From NCBI GenBank assembly GCA_008360975.2, contig CM039184.1, positions 68,861,056-68,925,055 on the forward strand: a DNA stretch of 64,000 bases, given 5' to 3'. This document shows, piece by piece, positions 12,158 through 29,850 of this stretch. The number at the start of each line of letters is the position of its first letter. Positions within the stretch are counted from its first letter, which is position 1. The notes under the pieces were generated by a model. That model did not search any database, was not told where the DNA came from, and saw only the letters and a list, made by a program, of their open reading frames with translations. The DNA is from Lichenostomus cassidix (Eukaryota; Chordata; Aves; Passeriformes; Meliphagidae). The position numbers and the translations under genes were made by a program.

Positions 12158-14781
12158 CTGGCAGGAAAGCAAGTATGACATATTGCAAGATTTGCAGTGT
12201 CTATTGCAGGGTGAAAGACACACGGTGGAAAAGAGGCACAGTGTAGAACTACCAGCAAGGTGTTCAATAAAATCAGATTCTGTTTCTCATAGCAGATATT
12301 TTAAAAGTATTGGATTGCAAGATATTGTGGAACTGAGATGGCTAACATCACACAATTAACTATTTCCTTGAATCCTTGTAGTTTGGGGAGTCTCATTTTT
12401 TCCCTTGAAAAACATGCTATTTTTTTTTTTTATTCTTTATTAGAATTTATACAGTGTTCTGTGACACTGAAGTAAACTGAGCAGAAGGTTTAAGTCACAA
12501 TAAAATGTAGATTTTTGTTGCTGAATATAATGAATATCTAAGCAAATATACAGATAGTTTCAACAGGTACTATGTAGAGGAACATGGAAGAATATCAGAA
12601 CATCTGCCTGCATTAATCTGAGACTGATTTAAAGCCCTGTTTGGGATTGACAGCTCACCTAAAGATACAATCACATATTAACAGGTATTGTGCTTGTAGG
12701 GACAAACAGTTCCTATCTTTCAACACCTGCAGCTATTCCTAAGAACTTGATGGGCTTTGGAAAGCCATGTAAGCACTACCTCAGCCTGTACATCCAGTCC
12801 TGAGGGCACAGAAGGTCTAAGGAAACCCACCCTGAGTTCCTCTGGTGTGCACTGTGTAGCTGCTTCTGGTAGGATGATATCTGTGCCTGCCATTGCTCCT
12901 GTTTTGTTCCCATTAACTTGAATTAATTTTGCACTTCAAACATTTGATCTCTGCTTCCACCCATCTCAACATTTTTGTCTTTGAAAAGTATTACAGAAGT
13001 GTCTCCATGTCCTTCTTAAGCTACAATGCAATTTAAATGAGAAATGATTGTGATCTGTCTTTAGACAATGCAGGATCTGTTGTTGGTCTGTACTAAATAT
13101 CTTTCCTTTGCCTTGTCAAAGCCAATCAAGTAATGACCAAGACACATGCTTTTCTTGTTGAAGTGCATGTGGTTTACCTTTTGCTTCCATTTTACTTGTA
13201 ATCCATTTAAACTTCTTGATCTCTCATCAGCCTCTCAGAGTTCTTTATAGCTTGTGTTGTTACTTGCACATAGTTGTGCAATATGAAACAAATGGAAAAA
13301 AATTCCTAAGCAGAAAAAGATTTAAGAATAACACAGTAAAATCATGATAAGAGAAAAATTGCTCAAGCTAGTGAAGACGCCAATAAGATTCTGAAAGTGT
13401 CTTACAAAATCTGGTGGTTTAACTTTCAAAAATTGCTGCATATTGCAATGTGATATATGACTTGGGAGTAGGTGAGAGACTAATATCTGGAAATGAATTA
13501 GTTGTATGAACAACTTCTTGGAAACTCATTAAATTTATTTATCAATGCAATGTTTTTCTAATCTTGTTATTATGATCTTAATAACTTTGATTTTTGTGGG
13601 TTAAACTACAAAGCTCAAGCATTCACTGGTTCAACTGATTCAGAGAATCCACCGAGATGCTTCTGAAAACCTCCATGGGCTGACTTGGTCTGGCTTCTCT
13701 TGTTTATGGCTTTTACAGAAACAAATGGCTTTCTTGTGCTAGAGATCATGCAAAATAACATGAAGAATCTGCTGGACCTTCCTTTTCTTTCTAGGACCTT
13801 GTTGTAGTTTCTGTGAGCAGTTAGTATCAGTCACAGAAATGTCTCACAGATTGTAACAGGAAAAAGGGTATTTCATGGCATAATTTCCTTCGTGCTATTG
13901 TGTGAACTGTGCAAGGTTGACAATTCCTGTTCCAGTTTTAATTACAGAGACAGTGATTACCTGCGTTGTAGGCATTAAATGAAATAGTCACAAATTTTTA
14001 ATTAAATTTTAACATCTCACAACTCTATTAGAAAGGCTTGCATATATAATTACATCAAATAAAATCATGAAATATAGTTGAATGAAATGCAGTAATCTGA
14101 CCAAAGACGCAAATAACTCCCTTGTCATGAGGTGCATCTGCTAATACAAACAGGCCCATAATGGTTGCAACTCAAATGCAGTAAACTGTGAGAAATGTAG
14201 TGCATTAATGGAACCAGGAAATTATTGTTGTTCTTGGGAACCAGTCTTGTACTTCTGTGAACATTGACTGACCCTCAGTCACAAGTTCTTGCACCATGTC
14301 TGGTACAGGTTTAATACTTAGCTTTGTTGAAATAGTTAATTTTGAAATATGGTTTTTTTTTCTTTTTTTTAAATAGTGGGGAAGTATGAACAGTGTTTCC
14401 AAGTCAGAACAGTGCAGTTCATATAATCAGAATTTCATGGAGTTATGACTTCCCTTGGTTTTGTTTGAGTTGTGATAAAGCAGTACCTTGCATCATATTC
14501 CTTTGCTTAATTGCTGACAGTTTCTCTGGGGAGTTTCAGTAACATTTACCTTATACTTCTAACATACTTTCATCACAAGGTCTTCTGCTTGCTTGCAGAG
14601 ATACAAGAACTACAAAACCATCACACCAGAGACTATAAGAGGAAGAAATCAATGGAAATCCAGCCTTTTAGGCTCTGCTGCTGTGATCATTAATCACTTT
14701 CCCTTACACTGTGAGAAAAAAAATAGTTCTCAATTTAATTTTAGTACTGAATGCTAAAGAGGCATTAAGAAATGCACTTAC
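12158..14781 (-). other. Putative STK32B intron, 2,624 bp
   Basis: Intron if the exon at 12034-12157 is real. It is AT-rich with homopolymer runs (T-rich near 12420). No coding motif or confidently named repeat was recognised. Confidence 0.5.
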
Positions 14782-14846
14782 TTCTCTCTGTTGAATATGA
14801 TGAATTCTTTCCTAATGGTTTCCAAGCACTGCTGCAGGTGTACGTT
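14782..14846 (-). CDS. STK32B: STK32B coding exon, C-terminal tail (FIIFNRE)
   Basis: A 65 bp exon starting in phase 0 and ending two bases into a codon: 21 codons reading [21 protein letters not shown] plus AA. This closely matches the segment after the basic region of vertebrate STK32B ([20 protein letters not shown] as I recall the human protein). The donor is a strong GTAAGT. The acceptor is TTTTTTAAAG, a pyrimidine-poor -3 position (A rather than C or T), so it is weaker than the others in the gene. The segment lies outside the kinase fold, in the C-terminal extension; its function is not established from sequence. Intron to the previous exon: 766 bp. Confidence 0.93.
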
Positions 14847-15759
<913 letters not shown>

Positions 15760-16244
15760 TCAGAGTTACTCTTTGAAGCATCGTTGTGATTTTTTAGTTT
15801 GCTCGGCAAGTGTTAATAGCAGTAATAATGAACCAGCTCCTCAATCACATCTGTAAAATGAAAACTCTCTTTTTAGGCCTGGAGTGATGCTCGAGGTTTC
15901 AATAATGGAGATAAGATAAAAATCATATTATAAAGCAATTATAAAGAGTTAGATCCTCTTCCTAGTTATAAGCAGATGTACTCCAAGAGTGACTAAACTT
16001 ATGTTTCCCCAGTGAGAGAGATTAATCTGGCCCAGGGTCTTCAACAGAGTATCAGTGTTGTAGAGTGTAAGTGGCACCTGTAATAGTGCAGGAGAGAGGG
16101 AGAGCACCTCTAAGACCTTGTAGAAATCTGGTTTTCTGAAGTGTTTCAGTGAATTCAGTTACTTGGGTCCTGTCCATGGGAACGAAGGAAGGAGCTGGCC
16201 AGTTTTTGTTATCAGAATTTATATTAAAAAAGGGTTCACAGAAA

Positions 16245-17480
16245 TAGAATCCCAGTTCAGAACGGATCTCAAGGACCACCTGGTCAAACTTTTCTGGGCA
16301 AAAGCACAGTCCCCAGTCTGGACAAGATGACCCAGGCAACCTGTCCAGCTGAATCTTAAAAGTGTCCAGTTTTGGGGAATTCACCCTTTTCATGGGCAGA
16401 CTATTGCAATGGCTGATTGTTGTTCTAATGAAAACTTTTCCTCTTGTGTCTAAGCAGAATCTTCCCACTAGTAACTTGTACCCATCACTCCTTTTCTTTT
16501 ACATGTGACTCCCTGTAAAAAGGGAGTCTCCATCTTTGTAGCCAACCTTTAAATAATGGGACATGGTGATAAGGTCTCCCCTAAACCTTCTTTCTCAAAG
16601 CTCTACAAGCCCAACTCTCTGAGACTTTCCTCTTATGGCCTGTTTCCCACTCCTGTGGTCATCTCTGTTTGCCCTTCTCTGGACCCTGTCCAGCCTGTCC
16701 ACATCTTTTTTGTGTAGTGGGGACCAAAACTAAACAAGTATTCCAAACATGGACTGGAAAGTGCTGAGTAGAGTGGGGCAGTGAGTTTTTATCTCTGCTG
16801 GTGATGCACTTGTCAACATCCTGTTGGCTTTCCTTGCCATGGCAGCACCTGGTCACTCACACTGAGCTTGCTGTCCACCTGGACCTCCAGAGCTGCTGGA
16901 GCTGTCCCCCAGCTGGGTAGATCCCTCCCTGGGCTACACCCCTGGCCTAGGTTTTCCCAGGTTTAAGACCTTACATTTGTTGTTGAACTTCATAAGGTTC
17001 TTGCTAGCCCACTTCTCCACAAGTCTTCCTGCAGGGTAGCTCTCCCAAAATGTCCACTTCCCCACTCAGTTTGGTACTGTCAGTGAAATTCCTCAGGGTA
17101 CACTTGATCCCATCACCCACATCACTTGTTTAGGTATTAAACAGTGCTGGATCCAGTATTGATCCCTGAGGGACCCCACTTGTGACAGGCTGCCATTTGG
17201 AGAAGGAGCTGTTTGCCACCTCCCTCTGGGTGCAGCCCACCAGCCAGTTCCCCACCCATCACCTGGATCACTTGTCTATTCCATAACACATCGATTTCTC
17301 CAAAAGGAGACTGTGGGAAACTCTATAAAAAGCCTTGGAGAAATCAGGTAAACAATGACCACCACTGGCCCCATATCAACTGAGTAGTTTACTTTGTCAT
17401 CGAATATGGTCAGGTTTGGAAAGTACCACTTGTCCTTGGAGAACCCTTGTTGGCTTTTCCCAATCATGTGCTTCATTCTA
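16245..17480 (-). mobile_element. CR1 LINE fragment, minus sense, 5'-truncated
   Basis: On the plus strand this reads as the reverse complement of a CR1 3' half. It opens with a 3' UTR-like part ('AGGACCACCTGGTCAAAC' near 16271), then the familiar segments 'GGACCCTGTCCAGCCTGTCC' (16681), 'TTGTTGAACTTCATAAGGTT' (16981), 'GATCCCTGAGGGACCCCAC' (17161) and 'CCCTTGTTGGCTTTTCCCA' (17443). On the minus strand, near 17330-17470, a decayed reverse transcriptase can be followed: QQGFSKDK, FDDKVNYSVDMG and an IVYL box where CR1 has VYLDFSKAFDTV. Stops and frameshifts make it non-functional. It lies in the gene's sense orientation. The inactivating changes are many; this is a dead copy. Confidence 0.85.
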
Positions 17481-19749
17481 GTCTATTATTCTTTTTCTAT
17501 TCTATCCACTTTATTAAGGTTTTCCTTATCCATTACACACATTACTTAAATATTTTGAATTCTCCATAAAAAAACATTATGATAATTTGTGATGCTTGAA
17601 GCAAATATTAAGATTCTTTGTTATACCAGGAAGTCCTTTACAAAAAGCTTCCAAACAATTTGAATTCTGTGGTGGAAGATGTTAAAAGCAGCCTGTTTTC
17701 CTCTGGGACTTCTGAGAGTTCAATCACACCATTGTCAACTGTCAAGGTGGAAGTACTAAAATAAGTCATACATAAATGACAGATATTTTTAGTAACCAAA
17801 GACACTAAGCAGTAAAATCTCATCAGAAACTACTTGCATAACTTGTGGTGTCCTACAATGAAGCAACTGGAGATCACTCCAGCATGTTTATTCCTAGCAA
17901 ATGCTCTACACTCAGAGCATAATATTTAGATATCTGATGCCTTTTCCTGCATATAATCCAGCCAGCTTTAGTGAAATGTATTTGGTTTTTATCCATGGCA
18001 GTTTATAGCTTATTTATGTTTACTAATGGATAAATAATTCCTTAGGTTTCATCAATATCAGTTCTTTTCTTGGTCATGCAAAGTTTTGAGATTTTTGAGT
18101 ACTTAAAAAACACATCACTTTAATTCCAAGGCTTTAAAAATAAAAGCAAATTTTATTTTAAAAAACCTACTAACATTTTATGACTCCAAACTGAATATGA
18201 AGAAACTAACTAAGCCATAAAGAAACAAATGTGCTAGTTAAGAACTATGTTTATGGAATAAACTATGAGGGAGAAATTAAGCTATAGGGTATTGCTCCCA
18301 CAGGCCTCCCGTGTGCTCTCTTAGCTGCAGAAGGCAGACAAGCTCTGGACAGTCATGGCAAGCTGTCAAAATTTATAAAACTCTCTAGTTTCAAAACACT
18401 CTGCTGGTCACAGGGCCCCAGTTCACCCTCTCACCAAAGGCTGAAAAACAAGAAATATTTTGTTGTGTGGCCCCAATTAATCAGTGCAAGTTGTGCTGGT
18501 CCAGCAGAGACTGCATTCCTGGAAAATGTGACAAAACTTGGTCTCATGAAACAGAAAAATTTCTATAAAAAGAAATGTGCTAGAAAAGACGCTTTGATTC
18601 TCACCTCATTCTTTTTCCTGACACACTTGATCAACCAGGTGGAACAAGCCCTGCAAAATCTGACTCTGTATGGAAGTGTCTGGCAGAGCTTGTAATGGGA
18701 CTTTCAGATTAATCTGGTTAGATAAATGAAACATTTTCCTCCAATTTCCTTTTAAATATAGAATATTATTTTACTTCAATATTACAGATTTCCCATTCAG
18801 TTTTACAGATGCCTGCCAAAACACAAATAAAGTGAATCCAAATGTGAAAAGAAAAGCTGTATTTGCAGAGTCTGAGACTCTCTTGGATCCCCAAGTATGT
18901 TGTACCTTTGGGTATGAAGAACTGGATCTTCCTTACAAAATATTGTGTTGTGAAGTTTTCCACATGCTGACAGCTGTGGATTAAACTTTTAGCTGGGAGT
19001 AGGAGGTGTAAATAATCTACTGAGTTTTGCCTGAGACAAAGTCAGCCCACACCTTTGATATCTCAAAGGGAAACTCTGACTTGAAAAAAGGAAAAGAGGA
19101 AAGTCAGTCTCCACTCATGTTGCAGATCCACACCACCAGGAGAATGGAGTTCACAGTCCACCAGGACAGGAGGGATCTTAGCTCTGCAGTGCTTTGCTCA
19201 GGGCAGTGACCTGAGAGAGTGTAGGGGAGGATCCTGGCATGGCACAGCAATTATTCCAGCTGCATGGACACCAAGGAAGAGTGAAAGAGTCCTGGCCTGG
19301 TAGATGACATTCACCTCTCCGACTTTCATCTTGCATGAGGATTGAGCTACAAAGTGAGAGGAAAGTTTCCTCGCAGGTGAACATTGCTCTGGAGTGCCTG
19401 CAAGAGGGGTCTGCCTTTCCCTTCTCCTGTTGAGCCAGTCACCTGCTCTATACCTGGGCTTTTCCCCAGTTCCCTGAGGGATGCCCTGCTTGCCACCCAC
19501 AGCTTTCTCCTCCTGCAGGATGTTGCTTCCAGAGAGGCTCTAGTCAGGAGCCAAGAAGCCCAGCAAGCACTGCCAGCAGTGTCTTGGCAACACACCTGGC
19601 TATCTTTGCTCCATTAGACAATGCCCTCTCACCTTCATCTTCTGAAGGGCTGGATCCTGTCCCCGCTGTGTTTAGCATGAACTCTGATGTGTACCTGGAT
19701 GAAGACAGGGTCTACCTATTTCCCCTTCCTCATCTTTATTTACAGTTGC

Positions 19750-19767
19750 AAAAAAAAAAAAAAAAAA
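19750..19767. repeat. A18 homopolymer
   Basis: Run of 18 A on the plus strand. It could be the tail of a retroposed copy, but no parent sequence was recognised to its left. Confidence 0.9.
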
Positions 19768-19872
19768 CCCAGAAACAAACCTTGGTATGTTACAAATATG
19801 TTGTTTGGAGAAGAATTATAGAGCAATGTACTAGGTTACAAAATAGATGTATTTAGTATTCTATTACCACCA

Positions 19873-20300
19873 GCTGTGCAGCATTAGCTGTTATCTCCTG
19901 CTGTGACTCACCCCTGATAACTATTAATGAGCTATCAAGAACCAACTGCATGACTCATGGAATTATCTCATCCTATTGTGAGATGCTCCACCCAGGAGGG
20001 AGGAGCCAAGCATTCCCACCTGGATATAACCTGGCTTGGACCTGCCCAAGGCAGCTCTGTCTACTGGGTTCCCAGAGGACAAGAGCTACCACTGGAGCTT
20101 CAGGTGGAGACCAGACCTTCCACAGGATCACTGCTTCAACTGAACTTCACTTGGACTGCTGCCACCACCCTAACAGGGGGTCAGGTTGTATCTACTCTGT
20201 CAGTGCTTTTCCTTGTATTATTTCACTTATTTTTAATTTTCCCTATTAAATTTTAATCCGGACTTGTGATGTCCCACTGGTTTGTTTTCAAATTAATACA
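19873..20300 (+). mobile_element. Solo LTR, ERVL-like songbird endogenous retrovirus family
   Basis: About 430 bp with the layout of a songbird ERVL-type LTR on the plus strand. It has an opening TGTGCAGC-like start, a 'GGAGGAGCCAAGCATTCCC' block near 20000, a TATA-like 'GGATATAACCTGGCTTGG' at 20021, 'CCAGAGGACAAGAGCTAC' near 20072, 'GACAGGGGGTCAGG'-like sequence near 20172, and an ATTAAA polyadenylation hexamer in CTATTAAATTTT near 20244. No gag, pol or env sequence flanks it, so it is a solo LTR. Target-site duplications were not evident, so the ends are approximate. It is antisense to STK32B. The family name is from memory of bird repeat consensus sequences. Confidence 0.65.
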
Positions 20301-20910
20301 TGTAATATGACTAAAAAAACTGAAGAAGCATATTAACACCACAGTCATTGCTTTTTATTCATGGCCCTCAAATACATTTAACTTGAAAATGATCAAAATG
20401 GAAATACCCAGAAAATACTCACAAAATGGGACCGTGGTAAAAAAGAAACCACCAGATTCCCTCACAGAATCGGAAAGTTTTATTGTAAGAAACTGTCACA
20501 AAGGAAATAGGTCAGCCTTTTGGAATGCTATTTTTTTAAATGAAAAAGTATCAGCATAGTGGGATGTTAAGAAGTTCTCCAAATGTTATTCAAATGTCCA
20601 ACTTTCAGTCTTCTTGGTATTCTTTGTCTCAGAATTCTCTGACAATTATTTGCTCTAACAGCTGAAATGCAAAGTCTGGAAAAAGTTTTCTTTTACTTGA
20701 AAGGGAACAAAAAGTGAACCAAGGTTAATTAGGTTTTGTTGTGATCTATTGAAAAGGGATGAATTTTCCCTTAGCTATGACTGAGCAAAATGAAAGCAGA
20801 ATCCAAAGTAAATCACTGAAGAGCAATAAATACAAGCATAAACAAGTACAACAGCAGTGATAATTAAAGTCAGAATTTACAAACACTGTTCACCTGGAAT
20901 ATCGACTTAC

Positions 20911-21036
20911 ATTAGGAACAAAGCCTGGGGTCACAGCTTTCTCTAGAACAGCATCCCAGTTGACATCAGCTAGGTATGGAGAATTTTGGATGTCTGCAAG
21001 GCTTGAAAGACGGCACTCTGGGTCCTTAGTGAGGAG
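20911..21036 (-). CDS. STK32B: STK32B coding exon, kinase C-lobe end
   Basis: A 126 bp exon of 42 codons, phase 0 at both ends, reading [20 protein letters not shown] then [10 protein letters not shown] and [12 protein letters not shown]. It encodes the C-terminal helices of the kinase domain. The DPECR motif contains the arginine that in protein kinases pairs with the APE glutamate, and the NWDAV...PGFVPN segment is typical of the AGC-like YANK family. Acceptor TTGATCACAG, donor GTAAGT. It joins the lysine pair (LLKK) of the upstream exon to give KK-LLTKDPE, as in STK32 proteins. Confidence 0.97.
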
Positions 21037-22159
21037 CTGTGATCAAGCACAAGGCATTTTCTAAGGGGCTGGATGCCATACAGAAGGGTAAATGTATTAC
21101 AGACATAAATTGTGTGATACATATTTTTAAGTAAGAAAATGTCTAGGGAATCTTCTGACAGATGCTAGAAGTCCCAATTAAAAAAAAAAATTAAAAGTAA
21201 TAACTCATAGGATATGAGTATGATTTAATTGCCACCAGATGGCTGTTGCAGGCATGAAGTGTATAAATGTATTAGCAACAAAAGTCTGTTTACAAATACA
21301 CAAGAGGCCAAGTGAAATGAAACATCACAGTTCAATGCCACCCAACAATTTGTATTTTGTCTTTAATTTTTTGGAAGATACAGTTACACTGAGCATCCTG
21401 GCAGCAATTAAAATTATCCACCTCACTGCTCTATCCAAAACTAGATTGCTCATTGCTGCAAAAGACATATATTTTTATTATGCTATTCAGACATTCACAA
21501 ATATTTCCTGTTCGAGTATTAATATTGATGATCTGAAATACCTAAAGGAGACAGATTATCTTTGCAATGTGGCCAGAAAATTAAAGCAAATAAAAAGCTA
21601 GGATTTAGAAAGAAAACAATATTCAGTGTCAGATGAATTCAGAAAGAGCCCTACCTTGTAGCTTAGGGACATTTACAACAAACTGGCTTGACTTTTGTTG
21701 TTGCAATTACAGCAACATGGGACAGGAAGAGATACAGATGTTTTAATTTCTAATCTCCCTGTCTAGAAACTGCAGCAGAAATTCAGAGAGCAGAGTGGTC
21801 CTTCCTTTCCTGTCCCATTGCATATTCACAGCTCAGGGGAAATGAGGCCAGGGCACAGAGGAAGAGCTGCTGATCCCCAAACTTTTACTGTCTCTAGTGA
21901 ATCAGCTTTAAAATAAAAGAAATATTAAATTTTTACTTCTTTGAAGCCATAAAAAGCGTGAGTCTAAGCCTAAGAATAATGCACCTTCTGAAGAGAAAAT
22001 ACTGCACCACTCACATTCAGAACAGCCTAGAAATAATCCCTGCACTCTTATCCTTGAAATGTCGACTACCTAATGTGTGTGTTTGATGCCTTTTCCAGTG
22101 TTGGAGGGGCTTCCAGAAGAGGAGAGAACAGAGGACAGAAGGTATTTGTGCTTTCTTAC
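21037..22159 (-). other. STK32B intron, 1,123 bp
   Basis: Bounded by GTAAGA and ACAG on the minus strand. A plus-strand open frame of 120 codons (21239-21601) has no recognisable domain and AT-driven composition; I treat it as chance. Confidence 0.9.
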
Positions 22160-22276
22160 CTTTTTCAGTAGTGCTATCATGCCCTTGCACCATGCAGACG
22201 AGTAGTGAACTCTTTCTATCTTGAACATGTTGAGTATCTCATCAATGGGGGTGGCTGAATGAATTTCATAGGGCCT
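22160..22276 (-). CDS. STK32B: STK32B coding exon, kinase C-lobe (RPYEIHS...)
   Basis: A 117 bp exon of 39 codons, phase 0 at both ends: [20 protein letters not shown] followed by [19 protein letters not shown]. It encodes the region after helix F, including the G-W-R-P-Y turn completed from the upstream exon's RGW. The 'VHYSSAWC' stretch is close to STK32B (VHYSSTWC in human as I recall) and helps separate it from STK32A and STK32C. Acceptor TTTATCCCAG, donor GTAAGA. No disruption. Confidence 0.97.
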
Positions 22277-26559
<4,283 letters not shown>

Positions 26560-29500
26560 TTATTTCACAGCTGAAAAATGAATAAGGAGTCAATGAACTG
26601 GAATTAAACAGACTTGGAAACACAGCATTTTCAGGATGGAGTTTCAGTTCCCTGTTTTACTGATAACAACCAACCTTTGCCAGTCAGGGTTTTTCAAAAG
26701 TAAGTAATTTCTTATGTTAATTCTTACCTGGTTCATTTAAGGTTTAAGTTATATGAATAAAAATAAGAAATAGAGGGGGAAATTTTGATCTGAAGTGTGA
26801 CTTAGAACCTTTAGGGTAAACATTTTATAGGAAAAATAACTGCAAGTGAGGTGATTCTTTGTGATTGATGGAGGTGTTGAATATGGTAAATCTCACCCTT
26901 ATTCTACATTTGGATAGAACTAATCAGACAGATTTTAAAGATATTCAACATAAGAAAATGGTAGTTAAATAGAAATCCTGACTCTGATTTTATGCTGTGA
27001 GAAAATGTCATGACTGGAAGAAAACACCCTGTCAATGAAGTAATGACTTCCACAGAAATATTTTTTGTGGAGGAAAAGAAAATGTATTTTCAAAACAAGG
27101 ATCCACTTGTCTAATTTCAGGAAAAAACGCTGTACTAAATAATGTTACTGTCGTTTCTTCAGAAAACCAGATATAAAAAAGAGTGGATATGATATGAAAT
27201 GAAAACCCAGTCATGCTTTTCTAATGATTTAACAGAAGAATCTCTTTCACTTTGTGAAAACAACACTTTCACTGGAGATTTTTGAAACAACCATAACATC
27301 ATGCTAGATTACAACTACCAGGTGAGCCTCTTCTGGCTGTGATACCAAGTCTAATGCACCACATTACCCCCTGACTACCAAGACCTCACTCTGTGATGTG
27401 CACTCTGCAGTGAATGATGTAGTTTGGTCACACTTCTGACTGGCAGGTTGGGATTTGACTATTTATGGCATTTAGTGAAGCACCTCTAATAAATGGAAAG
27501 GCATTCCTTTTAGAGAAGTTCTTGCAGTCCTTGCATTATGGATGGCAACATAATAATTTACAACTCCAGACCTGACTTCAGAAAGTCTTCAAGAGCCAAA
27601 TATAAGAGAAGATTTCAGCATCCATTCACTAGCTATGGCAAAACTCTAATCTGTGGAATAAAAAGCAGTGAATGTCTGAAAGTGATCTTTGACCAGCAGG
27701 ACCATGTCTAAACACATTTGGTATGAGATCTGCAGGTGCCTAAATAAATATTTTTGCTGGAATACATGTGTTTGGAGAATAGATGACGAGTGGATGTCTG
27801 GCAGAGGAAAACTTGTGCTGTGATCTAATATCACACAAATCAACAATGCCATGAGAGTCATGGCACAGAGCTCACTCTGTCTCACCTGCAGATGACATAG
27901 TTTCTCTCAGCATGCTGTATCTTCATGAGAACTTCAGCTCTTGTTTGCATGCTGGAGGTGTGCAGGCACATCTTACAGCTGTGCAGTCTATCAGAGGGGT
28001 GCTGAGAGCTTAAGCAGCATTTTTGTTATTACTTTAGTGGATCAATGCACCTAAATTGCAAACTTATATTTTGGATATCACCATGGGCACCTTGTAGAGA
28101 AGGTTTGCTTGATTTATCCCCATTTGTTACAGTTTTTGCCCACCGTGCCTAGATGATGCACAATATCTCATTACAGAAAATAGCCTTTGTGGCATTTTTA
28201 CTGAGCTATGTAGGTATAATATTGTTTCACTATTTCTTTTATAGCTTTAACATTTTAATAATGAGACAGATCACTATCTGATTTCGGTGAGATAGAGGTG
28301 AAAGTACTTTATTGATGTAACCTATGGCATTGCCACAATGGTGCAGCTGTTTTGCTAATTTAGTGACTGAGCTATTGACATACATTTTATTTTATTTTCT
28401 TGTTATAAAAGCTTCAAGGTCAAATCATCCTACATTAAGTATGTCAGCAGAAAATGCTTTCTTTTGCCCTGGAGTTTTGAAGCTGTTTTCTCACCTTAAG
28501 CCCATGGCATTCTTAGGTTAGAGTGTGAGCAGCTAAGGTCCCGATTTTTAAAGCAGATAGTCCCCTTTTTCCTGCTCTAACAGCATTATTTTCAGTCCAG
28601 CTGGAATGCCTCTCTGCACTCCATCAGCTCCAGTGAAGCAGTTGCAAACACTGTTTTCCCATGAGGGGGGAAATGTCAGAGGTGCAATATGATTTGCAGA
28701 ACCCTATGCTATGTACAGGTTTTTTCTCAGGGTGAAATCTCAACCACGTTGAGGCCAAAAGGTGTTTCTCCAGTTTGACAAGACTGTTAAATACCCACTT
28801 CACACTGAGCTTGTGCTTAATGTGTCTAGAAGTCTTTTTGAACTGAGACATTAGGTGCAAACGAAGGGCTCCAGGAGTTTGCCTGCTCATTCAGAAACAG
28901 AGCATGATCTTACAGAAACACAGCAGAGCCTCCAAGTCATGGCATTAGCCAAGCTCTGAAGAACTAGAATTGTGAAATACAGGACATAACATTAGGTTTT
29001 GCTGTAAGAAATACCTATGCCAAGAGAACCAATTCAGAGTGTAAATTGGCGAGGATAAAAGCAAATAAAATCTCTGAAAGGAAAGATGAAATTCTGCATT
29101 GATTTTCTTTAACATTGTGACTTAAATAGACTATCTGTAATCATTTAAAATTTGAACTTGATCCCAGGCTCAGCTTGGACAGCCATCCTGCAGCCTGCTC
29201 TGGGTAGATTCTTCCAAAGGATGATCAGATTTGAGCTTGCCAGCTTGGAGCAAGGGCAACAGCTCTGCTGTGTGCACCCTTTGTGAACACATCCTCTCCT
29301 TACATAACAGATTTAGGATGAGAATACTTCATCTTTGCCCCTGTGCATCTACGTAGGCACTATTCTCTCTTCAAGAGTTGGTGTGAACAAGAGTGAGAGT
29401 ACCTGCAAGAACAAGAGTTTCAGATCTTTTTCCTCAAGCACTTTCTACTGAACAAAGGCTTTTCAGGAAAATAAATGGGTTTAATAATGGGTTTGATCCT

Positions 29501-29689
29501 GCAGACTCTTTTGGCTGAGAGCTGTAATTACTGTCACATACACTTAGGGGGAAGGCAGTAGATGTTTGCATGGCAAAAGCACAACTTTTAAATGGTGAAG
29601 CTAAATCAAGTGATGGCAAGTCTAGCAGCAGGAATGAATTCAAAGAGAAGGGGAGAAGTGTTGCACTTGGTAGATCCCACAGGTCCTCA

Positions 29690-29850
29690 CAGCTCCCCCT
29701 GACCTAATTTCTTCGATGTGATGGAGAACTGCATATTCCTAGAGCTGCCTGAAGAATGACTCTGCAGCAGGAACCTGGTCCAGCCTCACTGCTCACCCTG
29801 CTTTGGGCAGAGCTGGGCTAGAGGCTCCTGGGGCTATCCTGAGTCACCCC
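29690..29850 (+). mobile_element. Possible CR1 3'-end remnant
   Basis: The stretch 'CCTCACTGCTCACCCTGC' followed by TTTGGGCAGAG and GGGCTAGAGGCTCCTGGGG near 29784-29840 resembles the CR1 3' UTR (TGACCCTGCTTTGAGCAG...GGACTAGA). Similarity is short and no terminal tandem unit is visible, so this is a weak call. Confidence 0.35.

Noticed and set aside
16052..16468. Minus-strand open frame of 138 codons
   Set aside because: Most of it lies over the 3' UTR end of the minus-sense CR1 and is not a host gene.
21239..21601. Plus-strand open frame of 120 codons in an STK32B intron
   Set aside because: AT-driven composition, no recognisable motif, no neighbouring exon on that strand.
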